The notes below the pieces were generated by a model. That model was given only the letters and a program-made list of their open reading frames with translations. It made no database searches and was not told where the DNA came from. A stretch of DNA of 10,097 nucleotides, from contig CAZJQO010000031.1 in assembly GCA_964548595.1 (NCBI GenBank), forward strand, positions 1 to 10,097. Reading direction: 5' to 3'. This document shows, in pieces, positions 1 to 6,424 of the stretch. Each line of letters begins with the position of its first letter. The stretch's first letter is position 1. This stretch comes from JAJYVH01 sp964548595. GTDB taxonomy: Archaea > Micrarchaeota > Micrarchaeia > Micrarchaeales > CABMGC01. The translations under genes and the position numbers were made by a program.

Positions 1-840
1 ACCTACGGCTGGGCGATACTCATCATAGCGGTGGTGCTCGGCGCACTCTTCAGCTTGGGCATCTTCAACTCGGCCACGCTGGCGCCTAAGGCGCCTCCGG
101 GCGCGTGCCAGGTCTTCAGGCCGAACGGCCCAGGCACGACCAGCTTCATCAACACAGAAGGAGTGTGCAACGGCGAGCTGCCGGAGTATGTGGCGCAGTT
201 CAATGGAGCTAGTCACATCCAGATTACAGCACTGACAGAAGCACCAACAGGCAACGCACAAAGATCCCTAACTGCATGGGTTTTGTTCCTGTAATAAATA
301 AATATAATGGCATTGTGGGCTACGGTAGTGGTTCTACTTCTAACGCGTTCACTGCTTTTGCAGACAGCAGCACAGGGGGACAGTCTGCATAGATGCAATA
401 AGTAGTGGTTATCAATGTGATGGAGGAAATCACCTCTTCGCAGGGACATGGGAATTCATTGCAGCAACTTATGATGGGGCAACTCTAGAAGGATACATGA
501 CAAATAAAGGTCAGCTTTACCCATGGGTTGCAGGGTTAGGACCATTAAATACTGTTGCGGTATCCACAACACACCCTCTTTATATTGGAGACCGTGTCTC
601 TACTCCAGATTTATCTGGAATGATATCAAATGTACAGCTTTACAATGTCACCCTTTCTCAAACTGAGATAACTGCCCTCTATGACGAGGGCATTGGCGGC
701 GCGCCGATTGATTTGCAGAACTTGGTCGGCTGGTGGCCGCTCAACGGCAACGCCAACGACTACTCCGGCAACGAGAACAACGGCCAAGCAACGAACGTGA
801 TCTACACGGGCTCGTGGGGAGTGGCTACACCACGCCTTGA
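1..840 (+). pseudogene. Pilin-like (class III signal peptide) LamG-domain surface protein, 5' partial, three frameshifts
   Basis: The frame open at base 1 reads TYGWAILIIAVVLGALFSLG, the hydrophobic core typical of archaeal class III (pilin-like) signal peptides; the Met and cleavage site lie off the left edge. A LamG/concanavalin-A-like beta-sandwich follows (YVAQFNGASHIQI, then WEFIAATYDGATL, then SGMISNVQLYNVTLSQTEI) and a tail starting LVGWWPLNGNANDYSG. No single frame carries this. Frame 1 runs to the TTTT run at 281-284, frame 3 to the GGGGG run at 375-379, frame 2 to the GGGG run at 816-819, then frame 1 gives SGYTTP and TGA at 838-840. Each break is repaired by adding one base to the run. 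Uncorrected, the frames stop at 292-294 and 875-877. Likely role: a secreted or cell-surface, perhaps carbohydrate-binding, protein. It is either a real pseudogene or homopolymer sequencing error; the family call is firmer than the pseudogene call. Confidence 0.72.
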
Positions 841-870
841 TCACAGCACTCCCGCCGGCTCCCAGCAACG

Positions 871-878
871 TATATAAA
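871..878 (+). promoter_or_regulatory. TATA box, probable 23S rRNA promoter
   Basis: TATATAAA is a near-ideal archaeal TATA box, 30 bp after the repaired stop of the upstream gene. Transcription would be expected about 26 bp downstream of its centre, near 900, giving a leader of roughly 160 nt before the 23S. No other comparable TATA box was seen between the LamG gene and the rRNA; CTTTAAAG at 927-934 is a weaker alternative. Confidence 0.6.
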
Positions 879-899
879 CCTGCTGCAGCAAATACTATG

Positions 900-1051
900 C
901 TGGTGCTTTAGTGAGCACACAGAGTCTTTAAAGGCGCCTTTTCGAGAGCAGGCTCTGCGCTTTTGCTTGATGAAAACTGGAGTGTTAGATGCATTAGTCT
1001 AACCCGCCTTTGCTCTGCCCGTGAGATTGCACTTGATGCAATTGATTTGAG
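900..1051 (+). other. Structured 5' leader of the 23S transcript
   Basis: No gene was found between the LamG gene and the 23S. The stretch holds four perfect inverted repeats. GTGCT/AGCAC (903-907, 914-918) has a 6-nt loop. AAAGGCGCCTTT (930-941) is a 12-bp palindrome. GTTAGA/TCTAAC (984-989, 998-1003) has an 8-nt loop. ATTGCA/TGCAAT (1026-1031, 1037-1042) has a 5-nt loop and ends 9 nt before the long processing stem. No 16S tail, tRNA-Ala or other spacer tRNA is present. The transcript assignment is inferred from the TATA box and the stem. Confidence 0.5.
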
Positions 1052-1073
1052 GAGAAGCAAGCTTGTAATGTAT
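1052..1073 (+). other. 5' arm of 23S terminal/processing stem
   Basis: This arm pairs with 3874-3894 over about 20 bp. Bases 1052-1059 (GAGAAGCA) pair perfectly with 3887-3894. After a bulged A at 1060, bases 1061-1071 pair with 3876-3886, including two G-U pairs (1063/3884 and 1069/3878). There is one mismatch at 1072/3875 and a final pair 1073/3874. It brackets the 23S as helix 1 plus a processing-stem extension should. No clear bulge-helix-bulge cleavage motif was seen in the part examined. Confidence 0.75.
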
Positions 1074-3886
1074 TTTAAGCCATCTAGGGGATGACTTGGC
1101 TCTAGCAGCGACGAAAGTCGTGGCAAGCTGCGATAAGCCCAGGGTAGGCGCATGTCAACCCTTGAACCTGGGATTACTGAATTGTGCGCCTTGAACAGAG
1201 GCGCATGCAGACGCGGGGAATTGAAGCATCTTAGTACCCGCAGGAGAAGAAAGCAAACGCGATGCTATTAGTAACGGCGAGTGAAAGTAGCACAGGGCGA
1301 GCCGAATTCCTGCTTGCAAAAGCAGGTAGATGTGGCGCAGGTGCACCTCCGTACCATTAGCCGAAGGCGCTGGGAAGCGCCGCCAAAGAGAGTTACAGCC
1401 TCGTAGGCGGAAGCGGCACGGAATTGCCTGCAGAAGAGTAGCACGGCCTCAATACGTCGTGCGAATATGGGGGCACTGAACCCCAACCCTAAATATTGAC
1501 TAGAGACCGATAGCGAACAAGTAGTGCGAACGAAAGTTGAAAAGAACCCGCACGTGCGGGTGTGAAAAGACCTGAAACTAGGTGGTTACAAGAAGGTATG
1601 GGCGCGAAGAGATGAAGCGCAAGCTGATCAGCGTCCTATCTTTCTTCTAAAAGCAAGAGCCAGGGAGTGTAAGGTAGTGGCGAGTATCAAAGCGAAGCGA
1701 AAGCGAGTGCACGCGCGAGCGTGCCGGGTGTGAAAGCGCCCAAGCCACTATTCTACGACCCGAAGCCATTGTGAACTACTCGCGGGCAAGGCGAAGTCGA
1801 GTTGACGCTCGATGGAGGCCTGCAACCTGTCATGGTATATCCTGTTGGGTGACCTGCGAGTAGGGGCGATAGACCATTCGAACATGGCAATAACGGGTCC
1901 CCTTCGAAGTATCTTTAGGATAGCCTTGGGTAGCTTGCGCGCGTGGTAGAGCGACCGATTCCTTGGTGCGTTCCGAAAGGAACGGCCTTGGAGTCAAACT
2001 CCGAATATGCGCGCTGCGTATCCCGGGAGTCGGCTGCACTGGGTAAGCTAGTGCAACGAGACTCAAAGAAGAGTGACTGGTGTTAAGGTCCCAAAATCGC
2101 TGTTGAGTGCTATTGAAAGAGGGTAGCGCCATAGACATTCGGGAGGTAGGCTTAGAAGCAGCCATCCTTTAAAAAACGCGTAACAGCGTACCGATTGAGG
2201 CGCAATTCTCTGAAGATGGACGGGGCTAAACAGCGTACCGATACACCAGAGGCATAGCAATATGCCTGGTAGGAGGGCGAGCTGCACGGCAAGAAGTACC
2301 GCTTTGAGGCGGTATCGACTGTGCAGCGGTGAAAATCCTGGTGTAAGTAACAGCAAATACTGGTAAGAATCCAGTACGCCTGAAGCACACGGTTTTCCCT
2401 GTCATAATCGTTAGCGGGGAGTTAGCCGGTCCTAAGTCGGGAGCCAATCACTACCCGACAAAAGGGAAGCATGTCAAAATTCATGCGCCCGGTATGTAGG
2501 TGTGGCGACACAAGGCATATTCCTGACGCTTGGGGATAGGTCACTCGAAACGTGCAAATGGCTGCGGAGTCTCATTGTGAGGAGAAGCAGCTAAATGAAC
2601 TTTGACCGAATTCCTGAGCCCGTGAAAAGGGAACATGCAACGATCATGCCGGACCGTACCTAGAACTAGTACAAGTGCTGCTGGCTGAGAAGGCCAAGGC
2701 GTGCCGGGGTTAAACCGGGTTAGGGAAATCGGCAAGTTAGTAGCGTAAGTTATCGACAAGCTATGTCTGTGCCTGGCTAGGCGCAGATTGCAATAACAAG
2801 GAGGGAGTGACTGTTTCTTTAAGACACAACTCGCCGCAAAGCCGAAAGGCCTAGTACAGCGGGTGACGCCTGCTCACCGCTAGTACGCGAAACCCCGTTC
2901 CAACGGGACTAAGCGCTAGCAAAGAGCGGGTCTAACTCTGAGACTCTTTAGGTAGCGTAATACCTCGTCGCTTAATAGGCGACTTGCATGAATGGCGTAA
3001 CGACTCCCACACTGTCCCAACCTGGTGCCCGGTGAAATCACTGCGCGGTGAACATGCCGCGTACTCTCAGTGGGAAATGAAGTCTCCATGAAGCTTGACT
3101 ATAGTCTGTTGTTGTTGTGTGGCGGGTGCTGCAGAGCGTAAGTGGGAGCGTCGATGCGCCGGCTCCGGCCGGCGCGGAGCGAAAGTGTAACACCACTCTA
3201 CGCCTGCTACGCAACTAACCAGCGATGGAACAGCTGCAGATGGATAGTTAGACTGGGCGGTTGCTTTCGATAAGGAAACGAAAGTGACCAATGCTCTGCT
3301 TAGCCGGGTTGGAAACCCGGCGTGAAGCTTAAAGGCAAATGCAGGGCTGACTGTGCGGCGAAAAGCGGGCCGCGCAGACTGGAAACAGGGGCTTACCGAG
3401 CTTTGGAAGCCCTTTTAGTGGGGCTCCAAACTGTCAGAAAAGTTACTCTGGAGGTAACCGGTTCGTGGCTGGTGAGAGTTCACATCGACCCAGCCGTTTG
3501 ATACACCGATATGGGCTTAGGTTATCCTGGTGGTGCAGGAGCCACCAAGGGTCGGGCTGCTCGCCCGTTAAAAACCTACATGAGCTGAGTTAAGTCCGCC
3601 GCGAGGCAGGACGGTAATATCTACTGGGAGTGTAAATGTCAGAGGATAGGATGCCGTTAGTACGAGAGGAATATGGCATCGGCGCCACTAGTTTACCTGT
3701 TGTCATAAGCATTGCAGGGTAGCCACGCGCCAAGGGATAAGTCCTGAAAGCATCTAAGGACGAAGCCCGATCCGAAACGAGACATTATGGCGATCCTAAT
3801 ACAGGATCTTGATAGGGCAGGGGTGTAAGCAGAGAGCGCAAGCGATCTGTGAGCCCACTGCTACTAACGCATGACACGTTACAGGC
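1061..3886 (+). rRNA. 23S ribosomal RNA (large subunit), solitary
   Basis: About 2,826 nt, slightly short of the usual archaeal 2,850-3,000. Landmarks in order: domain I start with GGGGATGACTTGGCTC and GTGGCAAGCTGCGATAAGCC (about 1087-1140); H69 loop TAACTCTGA at 2933-2941, followed by GGTAGCG; GCATGAATGG near 2986; GAAG at 3079-3082 (G at E. coli 2058, as in archaea and eukaryotes); P-loop region ACTGGGCGG near 3252; GGTAACCGG at 3453-3461 (catalytic A2451 equivalent present at 3457); A loop GGGCTGCTCGCCC near 3554; sarcin-ricin loop AGTACGAGAGGAA at 3659-3671. The ends are estimated from the terminal stem and could be off by 10-15 nt. No large intron is present. There is no adjacent 16S or 5S. 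Several near-invariant peptidyl-transferase bases differ (see findings), yet several helix changes are compensated, which suggests a functional but divergent rRNA. Confidence 0.95.
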
Positions 3887-3894
3887 TGCTTCTC
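3874..3894 (+). other. 3' arm of 23S terminal/processing stem
   Basis: Complement of 1052-1073. The last two bases of the arm (3893-3894) coincide with the stop codon of the convergent antitoxin gene (TGA on the minus strand at 3895-3893), so the rRNA precursor and the abiEi gene have no spacer between them. Confidence 0.7.
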
Positions 3895-4525
3895 ATTTTT
3901 TCTGCACGCTCCCGAGCGCCAGCTTTGCTATCCTTTCTGCAGTCTTGCTTCTCAGGGCGCTTATCCTAAGGTGCGGCGCCGCTCTTTTGAAGTAGCGCGC
4001 CAATTTTTCCTTATCGGACCTCTTGAACGCCTCTTCAAAGGTTTCCCTGTCCAGCCTGAGGCCGAAATAGAGCGCGTCTATCACTGTTTTTTCCAGGTCT
4101 GATACCGGAACGTTGAATCCCGAGTAGTAAATCACGTCATAGCCGAAGAACATTGGCCTGGAAATTCTCCGCACCACTATGTTTCTCCCGAGAACCTGCC
4201 TGACCCCTATTCTCGCCTTTCTCATGGTGATGATCGTGGGGTTTGCCACCTGTGTGCCAACTTTATGAATCGTAAGCGCATCCATCAAGCCGTAGTAGAA
4301 GGGCGCAAAGGCGAAACCGGCAGCCCTTACGTCCTCGTGTGTCGAATAGTAGCCGCGCGCCATCCTGTAGGCAACGCCCCTGGACAGCATGTTGTGCATG
4401 AAGAGGCTTGCGTAACCCCTGCTAGCCCCCCTGCTCAAAAGGAACTGCCTCGCATCCCTGATTGAAAATACAGTAAAGTCGGAGAAATAGAGTTTAAAAT
4501 CGTCTGTGTACTTCATCCTGCCCAT
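3893..4525 (-). CDS. abiEi: AbiEi-type antitoxin / transcriptional regulator
   Basis: 210 aa. Residues about 18-65 fit the N-terminal winged helix of AbiEi antitoxins (FSIRDARQFLL, a second helical stretch, then ARGYYST as the wing). The middle has the family's FYYGLMDALTIH pattern, followed by beta-rich sequence. VSDLEKTVIDALYF (about 141-154) is the family's conserved core. Known members repress their own operon and neutralise the AbiEii toxin, with no direct antitoxin-toxin contact shown (type IV). The start at 4525 overlaps the toxin gene by 13 bp. An ATG at 4516 (fourth residue) would instead give the classic 4-bp ATGA overlap and fits equally well. The two genes are clearly one transcript. 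The C-terminal lysine-rich end is encoded across the T6 tract beside the convergent 23S gene. The order is toxin first, opposite to the textbook abiEi-abiEii order. Confidence 0.75.
   Translation of the reverse strand: MGRMKYTDDFKLYFSDFTVFSIRDARQFLLSRGASRGYASLFMHNMLSRGVAYRMARGYYSTHEDVRAAGFAFAPFYYGLMDALTIHKVGTQVANPTIITMRKARIGVRQVLGRNIVVRRISRPMFFGYDVIYYSGFNVPVSDLEKTVIDALYFGLRLDRETFEEAFKRSDKEKLARYFKRAAPHLRISALRSKTAERIAKLALGSVQKK
3896..3901 (+). terminator. Oligo-T tract, candidate 23S transcription terminator
   Basis: Six consecutive T residues on the plus strand begin two bases after the processing stem. Archaeal RNA polymerase terminates at runs of T in the non-template strand, so this suits the end of the rRNA transcript. 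The same six bases encode the C-terminal lysines of the antitoxin read on the minus strand. Confidence 0.5.
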
Positions 4526-5154
4526 CTTTGCAGATACTCTACCATCTCCTTGAAATCAGGCTTGCCCCCGCCGTATACCAGCGAATCCAGCACCTGCTTT
4601 GTTCCGTCTTGGGGCGCAGGGATGTCCTTTAGGAACAGCCTTGCCTTGCTCTTGACCGATGCGTTGTCTGTCAGGTTGCAGAGGTGGTAGAGGTCATACA
4701 GGTCCCTGGAAAAATTTCTGCTAGTGTATGCGTCCATCTTTTCGAGCATAAGTGCTTCTGGAGTCAGGGTCAGAATACTGATCCTGCTGGAATCTGCTTT
4801 AACATACGGCCTCGGAACCCCGTGCACGGCTCTCCTGCTTATCTCCAGTTTTACTTCAGTGTTGTCATCGGAGATGACGGCGTAAACTGAATTGGCCGTT
4901 TCCCTGGACTTTATCAAATTAAGTCTGCGGGCGGCAAGCCCCGGATAAAGTGCATCCGGCAAATTTTTAGCCCTGGAATAGAAGTCCAGGTCTGCAGAGA
5001 ATCGTTTGCCGCCATAGCAGCGCCAAATGGCGGGTCCGCCGTGCAGCACTGCGTCCGGAACAGCGTCGCGCACCGCTTCAACCGCCTGGTCTTGCAGCGT
5101 AGCCAGGTCCTTCTGCGATTTGGTTGCTAGAATGTTAATTATTGGAGGTTCCAT
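4513..5154 (-). CDS. abiEii: AbiEii-type nucleotidyltransferase toxin
   Basis: 213 aa, somewhat short of many family members (commonly 220-300). The nucleotidyltransferase signature is complete: HGGPAIWR at about 38-45, then RFSADLDF with acidic residues D55 and D57, the metal-binding pair. VKLEIS (101-106) gives the third strand. EKMDAYTSRN and RDLYDLYHL (138-158) are the conserved C-terminal motif of AbiEii/AbiGii toxins. Characterised relatives transfer nucleotides to tRNA or bind GTP and halt growth; the target here is unknown. It is the first gene of the pair, with its ATG about 26 bp from the centre of an AT-rich TATA region, so a leaderless mRNA is likely. No active-site loss was seen, so the toxin looks intact. 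Defence or genome-stabilisation roles are inference from family. Confidence 0.82.
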   Translation of the reverse strand: MEPPIINILATKSQKDLATLQDQAVEAVRDAVPDAVLHGGPAIWRCYGGKRFSADLDFYSRAKNLPDALYPGLAARRLNLIKSRETANSVYAVISDDNTEVKLEISRRAVHGVPRPYVKADSSRISILTLTPEALMLEKMDAYTSRNFSRDLYDLYHLCNLTDNASVKSKARLFLKDIPAPQDGTKQVLDSLVYGGGKPDFKEMVEYLQRWAG

Positions 5155-5162
5155 GATACTAC

Positions 5163-5203
5163 ATTAAACCATAAATATATATTAATATATGTTTGGTTTA
5201 TTA
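5163..5203 (-). promoter_or_regulatory. AbiE operon promoter inside an inverted repeat (candidate antitoxin operator)
   Basis: The region is almost pure A/T. TAAACCA (5165-5171) and TGGTTTA (5194-5200) are perfect inverted arms, and the sequence between them (5172-5193) is itself nearly palindromic (ATATAT/ATATAT around 5183/5184). The centre, about 26-29 bp upstream of the toxin ATG at 5154, is where the TATA box of a leaderless minus-strand gene would sit. AbiEi antitoxins of known systems bind inverted repeats in their own promoter, so a repressor here would block TBP. The repeat is seen directly; its operator role is inferred. Confidence 0.6.
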
Positions 5204-5216
5204 AAACAGGCATGCA

Positions 5217-6392
5217 TCACTTCCTGCTTGCTTCAAGCACAAGCAGCTCCCTGCCCACGACCTGACCGGGGCGATGGTACACGAACCGCTCCTTGCGCAC
5301 ATGCGTGAACGCCACCCTAGTATAACCCATGGCTGCCAGAGCGCCCACCACCGGCAGGTGCACAAATCCCTGCGGCGATTTCCAGACAGGAACGGCTATG
5401 CAGCAGCGTGCCCCGGCGTTCAGCTGGCCGTGCAGATTACTCAGGAACTTCTTGGCAACGTAGTCGCAATCGCTTATTATCTTTTTCATGCGTTCGCCGT
5501 CAGGCAGCTTCGTGAGCGAAGGCCCTAGGAAGAGCTCGCTCACCACGCGCTCAATGTTTTTCCACCTGTATTCTGTCGAATCAGCGCAGACCAGCTTGTA
5601 GTTAACGCCAATCCCGTATTCCTTGGCGAGCCAGTCCAGGTTAGCCTTGGCAGCAGACAGCATCTCCTGCCTTATGTCGATGCCCATTACCTTGCAGCGC
5701 CTGAGCGCCGCCTCCATGAGCACCACCCCAGTGCCGCAGAACGGGTCTATCACCGTGTAGCTGGGCGTCACCCTGGCGAGGTTGAGCATTATCTGCGCCA
5801 GCTTCGGGGGCAGCATGCCTATCCACGCGTCCCTCCTCGGCCTCTCGTAGTCGCGCTTCGAGTAACTGTCAACATTTTGCACGGAAAGCGTCTTCGCGAT
5901 GTACGTTCTGCCATGGTCCGATGCTATGACGAACTCGAACCCGTTTTCGCCTGTGAGCCTGTTGTTTATCACCTGGGCGCTGTTCAGCACCGAGTCCTTG
6001 CCCATGACCACCCTTACTTGTATGCCCTTCGCCTTGAGCTTCCTTTTTATCGCAAATTCAAGCAGCCACACTTCCTTCGGGCTGACCCGCATTCCGTAGA
6101 GGCTCACACCCAGGGTAAGCTTATGCAGGCCGCCGCTCTGCTTTCCCTCAACTGCGCCCATTATCTTGTCAAAGGCGGCTGCAGACACCCTGTTCCATTT
6201 GTAGGCGGGTACCGTTCCTATAACCTCAGCGATTTTGATGACGCCGCCAAGGCTGTCCTGCGCCGGCGCAACTGCGCCTTCTTTTATTATGGCGTACTCG
6301 CTGCCAGCCGGCATGACGCGCTCGGAGCCAACTACGGCCTCAAGCTCAGCGATTCCAAGCTCCGGCTGCCTCCCTAGTATGCAGATCAGCAT
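5217..6392 (-). CDS. TRM11-like SAM-dependent (putative tRNA guanine-N2) methyltransferase
   Basis: 391 aa. The N-terminal half (about 1-165) fits a THUMP-type RNA-binding region: it begins MLICILGRQPELGIAELEAV, typical of TRM11/TrmG10 proteins. A family signature DYERPRRDAWIGMLPPKLAQ (181-200) follows. The Rossmann methyltransferase domain has motif I IDPFCGTG (215-222), an acidic residue pair in MGIDI (236-240), and CADS (269-272). Where TRM11 and TrmG10 enzymes have D/N-PPY, this protein has SELFLGP (285-291), so substrate and chemistry are uncertain. Relatives make m2G or m2,2G at tRNA position 10 in the cytoplasm. It has its own TATA box 27 bp upstream of the ATG, so it can be transcribed separately from the genes upstream. 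Fold confident; exact reaction not. Confidence 0.82.
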   Translation of the reverse strand: MLICILGRQPELGIAELEAVVGSERVMPAGSEYAIIKEGAVAPAQDSLGGVIKIAEVIGTVPAYKWNRVSAAAFDKIMGAVEGKQSGGLHKLTLGVSLYGMRVSPKEVWLLEFAIKRKLKAKGIQVRVVMGKDSVLNSAQVINNRLTGENGFEFVIASDHGRTYIAKTLSVQNVDSYSKRDYERPRRDAWIGMLPPKLAQIMLNLARVTPSYTVIDPFCGTGVVLMEAALRRCKVMGIDIRQEMLSAAKANLDWLAKEYGIGVNYKLVCADSTEYRWKNIERVVSELFLGPSLTKLPDGERMKKIISDCDYVAKKFLSNLHGQLNAGARCCIAVPVWKSPQGFVHLPVVGALAAMGYTRVAFTHVRKERFVYHRPGQVVGRELLVLEASRK

Positions 6393-6414
6393 GGTCCTAT
6401 ATTGCTTTCTGCTG

Positions 6415-6422
6415 TTTTTATA
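6415..6422 (-). promoter_or_regulatory. TATA box of the TRM11-like gene (leaderless)
   Basis: Read on the minus strand the bases are TATAAAAA, centred about 26-27 bp before the ATG at 6392. That is the spacing expected when transcription starts on the start codon. It lies within the 32-bp gap after the stop codon of the upstream gene. No Shine-Dalgarno sequence precedes the ATG, which agrees with a leaderless message. Confidence 0.6.
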
Positions 6423-6424
6423 TG

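Noticed and set aside
961..1030. A C/D box small RNA in the 23S leader (TTGATGA at 967-973 resembles box C)
   Set aside because: No CTGA box D at a suitable distance and no terminal stem could be found.
1830..3291. Several open frames of 70-110 codons inside the 23S region
   Set aside because: They lie within conserved rRNA helices and have no protein-family features.
1061..3886. A possible 23S intron or homing endonuclease insertion
   Set aside because: The conserved landmarks follow in order with normal spacing, total length is slightly short, and no endonuclease-like frame is present.
3895..5216. A 5S rRNA or tRNA downstream of the 23S
   Set aside because: The region is fully occupied by the convergent toxin-antitoxin genes; no cloverleaf or 5S-like sequence was seen.
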